Shown here: piece after piece, positions 8,495-16,812 of the stretch
How the letters are laid out: each line of letters starts with the position of its first letter
Numbering within the stretch: position 1 is the stretch's first letter
Source: SABY01 sp964593705
Lineage (GTDB): Bacteria > Bacteroidota > Bacteroidia > Bacteroidales > 4484-276
Reading direction: 5' to 3'
Assembly: GCA_964593705.1 (NCBI GenBank)
Contig: CAZQIV010000002.1
Location: 1 to 64,000 of the forward strand
Length of the DNA stretch: 64,000 nt
Program-made: the position numbers and the translations under genes
Notes under the pieces: generated by a model
What the model was told of the DNA's origin: nothing
The model's input: the letters and a program-made list of their open reading frames with translations, nothing else
Databases searched by the model: none

Positions 8495-9775
8495 TTAAAC
8501 AGCAATATTGGTGCGTACATCCTCAAAAATATTATTCATAGCCAGAGCCATTGCACCCATCACCGCGGCATTATTCTGCAATTGTGAAGTTACGATTAAA
8601 GTGTCTTTCTTAATATTGTAGATGGTGTATTTGTTGAGTGTTTGTTGAATGGGATCGATAATAAACTGATTGACTCCGGCAAGTTTTCCTCCAAGAATTA
8701 TAGCTTCCGGATTAAATAGATGAATCAAGGTTGCCAGTCCCTTGCCGAGATATTCACCAATAACTGAGAGCAGGTCGATTGAAAGCAGATCGCCTTGCTG
8801 CGCTGCTTCAACAATTATTGTGCTGGTGATTTTTGAGATGTCATCCTTAACCATTGTCAGGATTTTAGTGGTTTTCCCCAATTCGATTTCTTCCTTCATT
8901 CTTTTCACCAATGCATCGCCCGAGGCCATGGTTTCAAGACATCCGCGTTTTCCACATATACACAGATCGCCATCCTCCTCCACCTTAATATGCCCGAATT
9001 CACCGGCAAATCCTGAGTGCCCGTGATAAGGCATCCCATTTAATATCATGCCCATGCCAATTCCTGCACCAATGTTTAGGCACAACACATTGTTCTTCCC
9101 TCTTGCGCTGCCAAAAACATATTCGCCAAGTGCCATTACACGGGCATCGTTATCAACAAAAACCGGCTTGCCGAACTTCTCCTCAAAAATCTCTTTTACG
9201 GTCAACTCCGAGTAATTCAACCAGGAATAACTTTTCCCGGTAGCCGGATCGATAAGCCCGGGAATCCCTATCCCTACACCAAGAATTTTATCACTTTCGA
9301 TTTGATTTTCATTAAAGACCTGAAGACAGAATTGAAAAAGATGATGTACAAAATCAGGTGTGTTTTCCAATGGCTTGTTCAAGACATGTACTTTATTTAT
9401 CAATTGATTTCTGATATTAAAAATCGCAAGTTCACTATAATTTATACTGATGTTAATGCCTATGATGTATCGCGATTGCGGATTTAATCCAAAAATAAGT
9501 GGCCTGCGCCCACCTATCGAATGTCCAATTCCTTCTTCCTGCACAAGCCCCTCATTAATTAGTTCAAACAATAGTTTGTGGATTGAAGGCGAGCTCATAT
9601 TGGTAAGTTTACATATTTCAGGATTTGATAAATTTCCTTTGGTATAAAGGTAGTGGAGGACTGTCTTTTTTTGAAAATATTTTTTCTTACCAAGGTTTGA
9701 AAGATTTTCGAGATTCCCGTTTTGCAGAAACACCGGGTCGTGAAAAGTTTGTGTATCAATTGTTGAATCATGCAT
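8495..9775 (-). CDS. ROK-family transcriptional regulator (NagC/XylR type)
   Basis: Encodes 426 residues. A winged helix-turn-helix occupies about residues 35-90 (NPEICKLTNMSSPSIHKLL). The ROK sugar-kinase fold follows, with GVGIGIPGLID near 166-176, FVDNDARV near 206-213, NIGAGIGMG near 234-242 and a zinc site made of GHIKV and CICGKRGCLE near 261-281. The length and DNA-binding domain fit a repressor rather than a plain kinase. As first gene of the leftward cluster it probably senses a sugar released by the downstream glycosidases. No operator was identified; a hairpin at 9911-9963 lies upstream. Confidence 0.9.
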   Translation of the reverse strand: MHDSTIDTQTFHDPVFLQNGNLENLSNLGKKKYFQKKTVLHYLYTKGNLSNPEICKLTNMSSPSIHKLLFELINEGLVQEEGIGHSIGGRRPLIFGLNPQSRYIIGINISINYSELAIFNIRNQLINKVHVLNKPLENTPDFVHHLFQFCLQVFNENQIESDKILGVGIGIPGLIDPATGKSYSWLNYSELTVKEIFEEKFGKPVFVDNDARVMALGEYVFGSARGKNNVLCLNIGAGIGMGMILNGMPYHGHSGFAGEFGHIKVEEDGDLCICGKRGCLETMASGDALVKRMKEEIELGKTTKILTMVKDDISKITSTIIVEAAQQGDLLSIDLLSVIGEYLGKGLATLIHLFNPEAIILGGKLAGVNQFIIDPIQQTLNKYTIYNIKKDTLIVTSQLQNNAAVMGAMALAMNNIFEDVRTNIAV

Positions 9776-9910
9776 AGTAATAGAGATAACAATTCATTAT
9801 TTTTGGCTAAAATAGAAAATCTTTTGAAATGATTTTAATAAGTTTTTCAATTTTTTAAAGGGAAGCTTTTATTTTACTGATTTGAAGATATTTAGATTAT
9901 AATATAAAAT

Positions 9911-9963
9911 ATCAGGCAGATGAAATGTTGATTCTGTTTCTTCGGCAACAGACTTTGCCTGAT
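9911..9963. other. Nested hairpin upstream of the ROK gene
   Basis: ATCAGGCA (9911-9918) pairs with TGCCTGAT (9956-9963), and inside it CTGTT (9934-9938) pairs with AACAG (9947-9951). It lies in the 479-base gap between the ROK gene and the toxin-antitoxin pair, about 140 bases before the ROK start. It could be an operator-like palindrome or an RNA structure. The rest of this gap is AT-rich with one attC-like element. Confidence 0.35.
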
Positions 9964-10064
9964 GTTTGCTCAATACTATTAGTATCAATTTTGTGTTGAG
10001 ATGAATACAGATTCATTTCACATTTTACAAACATTGAAATGATAAAAATAAAAGCACGAAAGCC

Positions 10065-10189
10065 GATAAGCAAATCATAGCACGCAGCCGGTTAAAATTC
10101 ATCAAGAAACAAGAGTAATAGCATAAGCACCCAAGTATTTAAAAAATATTCTGTAATTGAACGACTGCGGGTCATATTTGCGGAACGTT
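10065..10189 (+). repeat. attC-like imperfect inverted repeat, element A
   Basis: The left arm (GCAAATCATAGCACGCAGCCG, starting at 10070) pairs with the right arm at 10162-10183, the reverse complement of which reads GCAAATATGACCCGCAGTCG. The left arm carries an extra C, and the right arm runs into AACGTT. The two arms share this extrahelical C with elements B and C, and paired bases differ between copies. The layout (outer AAC/GTT, long imperfect stem, extrahelical base, variable tip) recalls integron attC sites, although the outer boxes fit the consensus only partly. A toxin-antitoxin pair follows at once. Confidence 0.55.
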
Positions 10190-10232
10190 GTTGCGGTAAT
10201 AATGAAGCAAGATGGATTTGTTATAAATATCG

Positions 10233-10240
10233 TATCTTTG
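10233..10240 (+). promoter_or_regulatory. TATCTTTG -7 element before the antitoxin gene
   Basis: TATCTTTG fits TAnnTTTG and lies 14 bases before the ATG at 10255. No well-spaced -33 TTG was found. A private promoter is usual for toxin-antitoxin modules. Confidence 0.45.
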
Positions 10241-10254
10241 AAAAAACTTTAAGT

Positions 10255-10455
10255 ATGATAGTTGAACGCACAAATAATGAAATATTGGTGAGATTATCAC
10301 CGCAAACAAATACTTCTGATTTACAAGATATGTTGGATTATTTGGAGTATAAAGAATTGGTTTCTAAATCCAAAGCAAAGCAAAGCGACATTGATGAATT
10401 GGCCAAACAAGTTAATCGTTCAATGATGGATAAGGTAAGAAAATCATGTAGATAA
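10255..10455 (+). CDS. Putative antitoxin of a PIN-type toxin-antitoxin pair
   Basis: Encodes 66 residues, with a beta-rich start (NEILVRLSP) followed by a helical, Lys-rich segment (DYLEYKELVSKSKAKQSDIDELAKQVN). The size and its position 15 bases before a PIN-domain toxin frame support an antitoxin. I do not recognise a specific antitoxin family. The gene follows an attC-like element and has its own -7 box. Because the toxin frame is interrupted, the antitoxin may now be an orphan. Confidence 0.65.
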   Translation: MIVERTNNEILVRLSPQTNTSDLQDMLDYLEYKELVSKSKAKQSDIDELAKQVNRSMMDKVRKSCR

Positions 10456-10470
10456 ACTTTATCCCGAACC

Positions 10471-10938
10471 ATGAAATTTGTTATTGATACAAATATTGTT
10501 TTCAGTGCAATTCTAAATCCCGAAAGTCCAATAGGACAAATAATTCTTAATGGCTCAAAATATTTTACATTTTTTTCAATTGATCAATTGAAAAATGAGA
10601 TTGATAATCACGAAGATAAAATACTAAAAATATGCAGATTGAGCCAATCTGATTACCAAAGGATTTATGGATTGATTAAATCAAAACTTAAATTTGTAAA
10701 TCAACTATTGATAAATCCTGCCAATTATCAATAAGCTGAAGAATTAACAAATGATATTGATCCAGATGATTTGTTATTTGTTGGCCTTAGCATACAATTT
10801 CGCTGTAAATTATGGCCTGGAGACAAACAATTGATTAATGGACTTCAAAACAAAGGATTTAATCAAGTTATAACAACTGAAGAATTGTTCCAGATATATC
10901 TTGAAAAAGAATTAATAAGGACAATTGAAAGAAAATAA
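10471..10938 (+). pseudogene. PIN-domain toxin (PIN_3 type) interrupted by an in-frame TAA
   Basis: The frame starts with MKFVIDTNIVFSAIL, the first acidic PIN motif, and stops at TAA 10732-10734 after 87 residues. The same frame continues directly after the stop (AEELTNDIDPDDLLFVGLS) and on to LWPGDKQLINGLQNKGF and TTEELFQIY, ending at TAA 10936-10938. Those downstream motifs carry the remaining PIN acidic residues (DPDD, GDK). One substitution in codon 88 is enough to explain it. The full product would be about 155 residues, normal for this family of RNases. Either the toxin is inactivated, the stop is read through, or this is a sequencing error. Confidence 0.85.
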
Positions 10939-11094
10939 AAATCGCTACCGTCAACACACAATATAAAATAGATTGAATCGAAGACAGCCATTCTTAATAA
11001 AAAAGTATAAAGACTGATTTCCATCAGAGTATGATAAATTTACTATCCCTCAACCGACCGGGTATTAAAATCCTCCCATTTCAACGCATAAGAC

Positions 11095-11102
11095 TATTTT
11101 TG
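11095..11102 (+). promoter_or_regulatory. TATTTTTG -7 element of the M16 peptidase operon
   Basis: TATTTTTG (TAnnTTTG) ends 19 bases before the ATG at 11122. No strong -33 TTG is seen at the usual distance. Confidence 0.5.
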
Positions 11103-11121
11103 CCGGCTAAAATTATTTTAA

Positions 11122-12360
11122 ATGATCAATTTCGAAAAGTTTACCTTACCCAATGGTTTGCGGGTTATTGTCCACCACGATAAATCTACCCCCATCGTAG
11201 CCATGAACATTTTGTATGATGTGGGAGCACGGGATGAAAACCCCGATCAAACCGGTTTTGCCCACCTGTTTGAACACCTCATGTTTGGCGGCTCTGTCAA
11301 CATTCCAAAATACGATGAACCGCTTGAAAAGGTGGGTGGAGAAAACAATGCCTTTACTTCAAATGATGTTACAAATTATTATCTCACCCTTCCAAAACAA
11401 AATCTGGAAACGGGCTTTTGGCTGGAATCGGACAGGATGTACCGGCTTGCTTTTTCTGAGAAAAGTCTGGAGGTGCAGCGCAACGTGGTTTCCGAAGAGT
11501 TCAGGCAAACCCACCTTAACCAACCTTACGGTGATGTGTGGATGTTGATGAGGCCAATGGTTTACAAAGTTCATCCATATCAATGGCCAACCATCGGAAA
11601 GGAAATCAGCCACATCACTGACGCAAAAATGGAGGATGTACGTGCTTTTTACGATAAATACTACAACCCCAACAATGCGGTAATGGTAATTTCGGGTGAT
11701 GTGGAAACTGAGGAAATCCATCGGCTTTCGGAAAAATGGTTTGCTCCCATCGAAAACACCGGGAAAAATCTTCGCAACCTTCCGGTTGAACCTATTCAAA
11801 CTGAGGAGCGACGTATGGAAGTTGAGCGGGATGTTCCGGCAGATGCCATTTATAAAGTTTGGCAAATGTGTGCCCGAACGGATGCAGAATATCACACCAC
11901 CGATTTGATTTCGGATATTTTGGGAAATGGAAACTCCTCACGATTTTATCAAACCCTGGTAAAAGACGAAAAGTTATTTTCGGAGTTAGATGCTTTTATC
12001 ATGGGCAGTTTCGACAAGGGCATGTTTGTGGTATCGGGCAAACCGGCCAAAGGAGTAAGCCTTGAGCAGGCCGAAGCCGCCATAAACAAACAAATTGCCC
12101 AACTTACCGAAAAACCTTTGGGAGATAATGAGCTTCAAAAAGTAAAAAATAAGATAGAATCCACACTGGTTTTTTCCAGAATGAATGTGCTGGACAAGGC
12201 AATAAATTTAGCTTACGCCGAAACCCTTGGAGATGCCAATCTGGTAAATCTTGAAGCTGAAAAATACCGCTCGGTAAGCCCGGAAATGTTTTTGAATACA
12301 GCACAACAAACTTTTAGGCCTGCTAACTGCTCCACCCTTTATTACAAATCAAAAAACTAA
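11122..12360 (+). CDS. M16-family zinc peptidase, catalytic subunit
   Basis: Encodes 412 residues. The inverted zinc motif HLFEH (HxxEH) is at residues 48-52, and the third zinc ligand Glu lies in VVSEEF near 125. This is the pitrilysin/processing-peptidase family. The chain has the half-length (about 410 residues) typical of bacterial M16 enzymes that pair with a second chain. No signal peptide is present, so it is probably cytoplasmic. The partner gene follows after 6 bases. It is expected to degrade short peptides in a clamshell heterodimer. The start is supported by the TATTTTTG box just upstream. Confidence 0.92.
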   Translation: MINFEKFTLPNGLRVIVHHDKSTPIVAMNILYDVGARDENPDQTGFAHLFEHLMFGGSVNIPKYDEPLEKVGGENNAFTSNDVTNYYLTLPKQNLETGFWLESDRMYRLAFSEKSLEVQRNVVSEEFRQTHLNQPYGDVWMLMRPMVYKVHPYQWPTIGKEISHITDAKMEDVRAFYDKYYNPNNAVMVISGDVETEEIHRLSEKWFAPIENTGKNLRNLPVEPIQTEERRMEVERDVPADAIYKVWQMCARTDAEYHTTDLISDILGNGNSSRFYQTLVKDEKLFSELDAFIMGSFDKGMFVVSGKPAKGVSLEQAEAAINKQIAQLTEKPLGDNELQKVKNKIESTLVFSRMNVLDKAINLAYAETLGDANLVNLEAEKYRSVSPEMFLNTAQQTFRPANCSTLYYKSKN

Positions 12361-12366
12361 TACCCG

Positions 12367-13647
12367 ATGACACAGGAATTTAGAAAGACACAACCCCTCT
12401 CCCACGAGATTGCTTCGTTGAAAATGATCGGGCCGGGTCATTTTTTGTTGGACAATGGCATCCCGGTTTACACCATCGATGCCGGCACCGAAGATCTGAT
12501 AAAACTCGACCTGGTTTTTGACGCGGGTTATTTTTATCAGTCGCAAGCGCTTGTGGCCAACTTTACCAATAAATGTTTGCAGGAAGGCAGCGCGAGTTTT
12601 TCATCTCAGGCTATTGCCAACACCATCGACTTTTACGGAGCCCATCTACGCCATGGCACCGACAAGGACGATGCCCGCATTACGCTTTATTGTCTCGGTA
12701 AGCATTTCGATAATTTGCTGCCCCTGCTTGCCGAAGTGGTTTTTCAGCCCACATTTCCCGAAGAGGAGGTGAATACCATTATTGCAAAATCGAAACAGCA
12801 TTTCCACGTGAACATGGAAAAGGTAAAATTTGTGGCGCAACAAAAATTCGGGGGCTTGATTTTCGGGCAAACGCACCCTTATGCTTCATCGCTTTGTGAG
12901 GAGGATTACGAAAATATTACCCACCACCTAATGGCCGAATTTCATGCAAACTATTACCTGAACAGTCCTTTTAAAATCATTGTTTCAGGGAAACTCCCGA
13001 AGGATATCAACATAAAGATCAACAGCCTTTTTGGGAAACATGCCATAGCGAAGGATGAATTAGGGATGAATTTGCCGGAAGCCATTGCCTCAGAAAAACG
13101 GGAACATTTGATTCTCAAAGAAAATTCACTACAATCAGCGCTACGCATCGGGAAGGTTTTGTTTAACAAACAGCACCCCGACTATATTAAAATGAAGGTT
13201 GTAAATACTATTTTGGGAGGATATTTTGGCTCCAGGCTGATGACCAACATCCGCGAAGATAAGGGTTACACTTATGGCATCGGTTCAATGGTATCTTCGA
13301 TGAAACACGGTGGGGCTTTTACTATAGCTTCGGAGGTGGGCGCAGATGTGCGCGAAAAAGCCCTTGTTGAGATTTTTAAGGAAATTGAAAAGTTACGATC
13401 GGATTTGGTTTTGGAAGAAGAACTGAAACTTGTAAAAAACTATATGCTCGGCAGCTTCCTGCGAAGCGCTGACGGCCCCTTTGCCCTTTCCGAATTGGTG
13501 AAGTCGGTGGTTGATTATGGTTTTGGTATGGATTATTTTGATGACTTCCTGGCCACCATTAAAAACATCACTGCAAAAGAAATCAGGGATTTAGCCGTTA
13601 AGTATCTTGACCCTGCATCGATGATTACATTGGTGGTGGGGAAGTAA
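12367..13647 (+). CDS. M16-family peptidase-like subunit lacking the zinc motif
   Basis: Encodes 426 residues. The M16 fold is recognisable (GGYFGSRLMTNIREDKGYTYGIGS is the substrate-binding R/Y region), but the zinc site is missing: the equivalent stretch reads LVANFTNKCLQEGS, without HxxEH. This is the known pattern of the non-catalytic alpha-like partner in M16 heterodimers. It lies 6 bases after the catalytic subunit gene, so the two are surely co-translated. No signal peptide. Confidence 0.9.
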   Translation: MTQEFRKTQPLSHEIASLKMIGPGHFLLDNGIPVYTIDAGTEDLIKLDLVFDAGYFYQSQALVANFTNKCLQEGSASFSSQAIANTIDFYGAHLRHGTDKDDARITLYCLGKHFDNLLPLLAEVVFQPTFPEEEVNTIIAKSKQHFHVNMEKVKFVAQQKFGGLIFGQTHPYASSLCEEDYENITHHLMAEFHANYYLNSPFKIIVSGKLPKDINIKINSLFGKHAIAKDELGMNLPEAIASEKREHLILKENSLQSALRIGKVLFNKQHPDYIKMKVVNTILGGYFGSRLMTNIREDKGYTYGIGSMVSSMKHGGAFTIASEVGADVREKALVEIFKEIEKLRSDLVLEEELKLVKNYMLGSFLRSADGPFALSELVKSVVDYGFGMDYFDDFLATIKNITAKEIRDLAVKYLDPASMITLVVGK

Positions 13648-13652
13648 ACTGT

Positions 13653-15200
13653 ATGAATATGAAACGACAAATTAAAAATAACAGTAATACTGCTATCATA
13701 AACAAAAGGCATTTTGTAGGGATCCTATTGTTGTTTTTATTTTTTGTTGATGCTTTTCCACAAATCCCCGACAATCCCAATATCGACTCGGTGAGTATTG
13801 TGGGAATACACCCGATCATTTCATGGTTTCCAAACAGCAGCAATACCACAGGCTACAGCATTTACAGGGGAAAATACGAAACAGTGGGTGGAAGTACTTT
13901 TCTTATCTGGGATTCCATCACCAGCCTTCCCGGAATTACGCAAAACTCCCACATCGATGAGCAGGTTTCGGCTTGCACAGAGCAAAGACTTTACAAGGTA
14001 AGGGCATACAATGCTACAAATGCTTCTAATTGGTTAAATGCCGATACCATGAATACAATTCTGATTACAAATATCGACTTTGACCTATGCTCTAACAGCA
14101 TATCCATCGAATGGGTAAAATACCGGAATATGCTCACGCAGCTGAGTGGCTATTGGGTTTTGGCCTCCGAAGATGGAGGGTCATTTTACGTTGCCGGAAC
14201 AACCTCAGCATCCCAAAACTATTTTACCCATTCCAACCTTACTGCCAATGTAAACTATACCTACAAAATAAGAGCTTTCAACGAAGATGAAACAAGGACA
14301 TCCACTTCCTGCGAAAGGGAGATAACTTCGCAAACTTATGACAAACCGGCATTTACAAATATTCGTGTTGCAACGATCGAAAATGATGAACATATCAAAT
14401 TACTTTGGGATGCTGATGATGCCCCCATTTCAAAATTTCAAATCCTGCGATCGGAAACCGGATCAAACTATAATTTCCTTGCCGAAATTGCAGACCTGAG
14501 CTCTTTTAGTCCGGCAACATCATTTATTGATACTTCTGCTGATTTCAATTCCAAAAGCTATTATTACAGTATTGATGTTTATGATTTTTGTGGGAAAAAA
14601 CAACTCGAGTCTGATAATATTGCAAGAACCATCCTGCTTACGGGCGAAAAAACTTCAGGCTCAGAAATTACAATTCAATGGAATCCTTATGAAGGCTGGC
14701 CCGGGGGCATCGAAAAATTTGAAGTCTATCAGGAAGTGGATGGTATTCCATTTCCCTCAAGCGGCCCGCTTGTAACACTTTCAGAAACAGAAACTTCTTA
14801 TGCCACCGATGTTTCAGGACTTGGTGGTGGTGAAGGCAACTTTACATATTATGTGAAAGCTTACGAAAATGGAGGGAACAGCGAGCTTAGCCTGTCCAAT
14901 AAAATTACCATCCAACTCGAAACCAGCATTTCCATACCCAATGCCATAATACCTGAAGGTGCTGCCCCCGATAATGAGTTTAAGCCCCTGGTTGATTTTA
15001 TTGAGCAGGGTTTTTATAGCCTGACGATATACAACAAATGGGGAGAGCAAATTTTTGAAAGCAAGGTTATTGCCGAGGGATGGGATGGGACTTACAAAGG
15101 GGAATATGTGCCTGGCGGAGCCTACGTGTATCTGATAAAATTCCGCGATGCCCGCGGGCAAAACCAGGAAAAGCGAGGAACAGTTACAGTAATTCGGTAA
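13653..15200 (+). CDS. Secreted fibronectin type III-like protein with T9SS type B sorting domain
   Basis: Encodes 515 residues. A hydrophobic stretch (FVGILLLFLFFVDAFPQ, about 21-37) acts as signal peptide after a long basic N-region; MKRQ two codons in is an alternative start. Several fibronectin III-like beta-sandwich repeats follow (IPDNPNIDSVSIVG..., KPAFTNIRVATIEND..., SGSEITIQWNPYEG...). The last 80 residues form a gliding-motility-type C-terminal domain (LTIYNKWGEQIFES, GWDGTYKGEYVPGGAYVYLI), the type B signal for the type IX secretion system. It follows the M16 pair by 5 bases and may share its transcript. It is probably cell-surface or extracellular; its ligand is unknown. Confidence 0.88.
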   Translation: MNMKRQIKNNSNTAIINKRHFVGILLLFLFFVDAFPQIPDNPNIDSVSIVGIHPIISWFPNSSNTTGYSIYRGKYETVGGSTFLIWDSITSLPGITQNSHIDEQVSACTEQRLYKVRAYNATNASNWLNADTMNTILITNIDFDLCSNSISIEWVKYRNMLTQLSGYWVLASEDGGSFYVAGTTSASQNYFTHSNLTANVNYTYKIRAFNEDETRTSTSCEREITSQTYDKPAFTNIRVATIENDEHIKLLWDADDAPISKFQILRSETGSNYNFLAEIADLSSFSPATSFIDTSADFNSKSYYYSIDVYDFCGKKQLESDNIARTILLTGEKTSGSEITIQWNPYEGWPGGIEKFEVYQEVDGIPFPSSGPLVTLSETETSYATDVSGLGGGEGNFTYYVKAYENGGNSELSLSNKITIQLETSISIPNAIIPEGAAPDNEFKPLVDFIEQGFYSLTIYNKWGEQIFESKVIAEGWDGTYKGEYVPGGAYVYLIKFRDARGQNQEKRGTVTVIR

Positions 15201-15322
15201 AAATGGTTTTTCCGATTATCCAACCCTCATGATTATCGGGATCAGCATTCAATCACTCAACCACGGCATTTCATAGAAAACAGGTAGTTATTTAGGTGGT
15301 TGAACCGGCATAAATATTTTCG

Positions 15323-15330
15323 TACTTTTG
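15323..15330 (+). promoter_or_regulatory. TACTTTTG -7 element before the Uma2-like remnant
   Basis: TACTTTTG fits TAnnTTTG. A TTG at 15299-15301 lies 21 bases upstream. The box precedes the ATG of the truncated Uma2-like frame at 15352. Confidence 0.4.
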
Positions 15331-15351
15331 TAGTAGTTAAAAGCTTTAAGC

Positions 15352-15471
15352 ATGGACACACTTAACCTGAACCTTAACAAACGATACACTTATGCCGACT
15401 ATCTTACCTGGATGGATGATAATCGCCGGGAGTTATTTGATGGATTTATCAAATTGATAAGTAAAAATTAA
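15352..15471 (+). pseudogene. N-terminal remnant of a Uma2-family (DUF820) nuclease gene
   Basis: The 39-residue frame includes YTYADYLTWMDDNRRELFDG, the hallmark N-terminal segment of Uma2 proteins (tyrosine-rich start, then ELIDG-like motif). The frame stops after KLISKN, where full-length members continue for about 150 residues. The restriction-like nuclease core is absent. It retains a plausible promoter, so a short peptide could still be made. The break falls just before the cassette-like gene at 15490. Confidence 0.7.
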
Positions 15472-15489
15472 ACTATAAATAATTACGAA

Positions 15490-16029
15490 ATGAAAAAACT
15501 ATTGACAATTAGCATTTTATTGATTTATTCAATAAATCATTTTGGGCAAACTCCAGATTCTATTAAAATGAATTCCTTAATTGTATATGGTGATGATTTT
15601 ACTTTTATGGTAAAAGAACCCGATAATTGGATTGGAGATATTGACAACGCATCAAAATATTATTCAAACATAATTTTTTATAAAAGTTTGGAGGACTTGA
15701 ATAGTGGTGGTACATTAATACAAGTATTAGTATTTAAAAAGCATGATGAAAATACAATAGAAGATTTAAAATATGATGTTAATTCAAACAAAGAGAAATA
15801 TAAAAACTTAGAAGAAAAAGAATTGATTGTGAAACATGAGAATTTTAAATGTTTTTCAAAATTGGTTTATAAAGAAAATAATTTTTATCAATATATTTCA
15901 TACATTAATCCAGGAGAAAAATTCAAAAATGGACTTTCTGTTTCAATGAATATTTCAAAAAGAGAAGCAACAGAAAAAGAGTTACAAGCATATAAATCTA
16001 TAATAGAATCTCTTTGGTTTATTAAATAA
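15490..16029 (+). CDS. Small secreted protein of unknown function
   Basis: Encodes 179 residues. A signal peptide is visible (MKKLLTISILLIYSINHFGQ). The mature part is Lys/Glu/Asn-rich and mixed alpha/beta (FTFMVKEPDNWIGD, LIQVLVFKKHDEN, ELQAYKSIIESLWFIK). I do not recognise the family. The layout looks like a small exported single-domain protein of PsbP or stress-protein type, but this is only an impression. The gene is clearly more AT-rich than its neighbours, and it is followed after 7 bases by an attC-like repeat, so it resembles an acquired gene cassette. Confidence 0.75.
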   Translation: MKKLLTISILLIYSINHFGQTPDSIKMNSLIVYGDDFTFMVKEPDNWIGDIDNASKYYSNIIFYKSLEDLNSGGTLIQVLVFKKHDENTIEDLKYDVNSNKEKYKNLEEKELIVKHENFKCFSKLVYKENNFYQYISYINPGEKFKNGLSVSMNISKREATEKELQAYKSIIESLWFIK

Positions 16030-16036
16030 AAGGCAG

Positions 16037-16180
16037 CACATAACAGCAAATCATGGCCTACAGCCGGTTAATGGTCATTTGGAAAAATGTCGTGATAACT
16101 TTCGTGAGAAAAGGAAACACACGAATCATTTGAAACCTTCCTGCAAGTGGGCGGCTGCGAGCCATATTTGCGGAACGTTA
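16037..16180 (+). repeat. attC-like imperfect inverted repeat, element B
   Basis: The left arm (ATAACAGCAAATCATGGCC, starting at 16040) and right arm (ctgcgagccatatttgcgg, then AACGTTA ending at 16180) form a long imperfect stem with one extra C on the left arm, as in element A. It starts 7 bases after one small gene and ends 39 bases before the start of the next. This is the spacing of integron gene cassettes. The outer box GTTAG fits the attC consensus GTTRRRY only in part. No integrase gene is in the window. Confidence 0.6.
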
Positions 16181-16219
16181 GCGTTCATTGGGAAAGAAAT
16201 AAAACAGGCAACAAATAAA

Positions 16220-16795
16220 ATGAGTAATAACCTTCCTTTAACAAAAACAAATAAAATGAAAAATTCATTTATTGACAGCAGAAATGGCAAAATCTATAAA
16301 ACAGTAAAAATAGGCACACAAACATGGATGGCAGAAAACTTTGCTCTAAAAGCTAATATTGGTTGTTGGGCATATGACAACGATGAAAGAAATGTTGAGG
16401 CTTATGGATATTTATACGACTGGAAAACCGCCAATAATCTTTGTCCAACAGGTTGTCATTTACCGACCGAAACCGAATTGTCAACATTTATAGAATATTT
16501 AGGTGGAATTAAATATGCAGGTGGAAAATTGAAAGAAGAAGGGACAAATCATTGGCTAAGTCCAAATAATGGAGCAACCAATGAAAGTGGGTTTACAGCT
16601 CTTCCAAGTGGTTTCCGAAGCAACGATGAGTATAAATGGATTGGAGAACATGGTTTTTGGTGGAGTTCAAGCGAGCAAGATCACGGCAGCGCAAGTTGTC
16701 TATCCCTGAACCATGGTAGCTTTGGTGTCGCAGGCAGACATCTCCACTTTTATAAGAGTAGTAATGGTCTTTCTGTTCGATATATTAAAGATTAA
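16220..16795 (+). CDS. FISUMP-domain protein (Fibrobacter major paralogous domain)
   Basis: Encodes 191 residues from the chosen ATG; a second ATG at 16256 is also possible. I rejected an earlier in-frame ATG at 16079 because it reads through the attC-like element. The protein shows the FISUMP pattern: FIDSRNGKIYKTVKIGTQTWMAENF, YGYLYDWKTAN, CPTGCHLPTETEL, GFTALPSGFR and FWWSSSEQ, ending SVRYIKD. No signal peptide is visible, unusual since many relatives are lipoproteins. The function of the domain is unknown. It sits alone between attC-like elements B and C, like a single-gene cassette. Confidence 0.85.
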   Translation: MSNNLPLTKTNKMKNSFIDSRNGKIYKTVKIGTQTWMAENFALKANIGCWAYDNDERNVEAYGYLYDWKTANNLCPTGCHLPTETELSTFIEYLGGIKYAGGKLKEEGTNHWLSPNNGATNESGFTALPSGFRSNDEYKWIGEHGFWWSSSEQDHGSASCLSLNHGSFGVAGRHLHFYKSSNGLSVRYIKD

Positions 16796-16812
16796 AATGA
16801 AAACCAACGAAA

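Noticed and set aside
16079..16219. N-terminal extension of the FISUMP protein (46 residues)
   Set aside because: It is the translation of attC-like element B; the FISUMP domain begins after the ATG at 16256.
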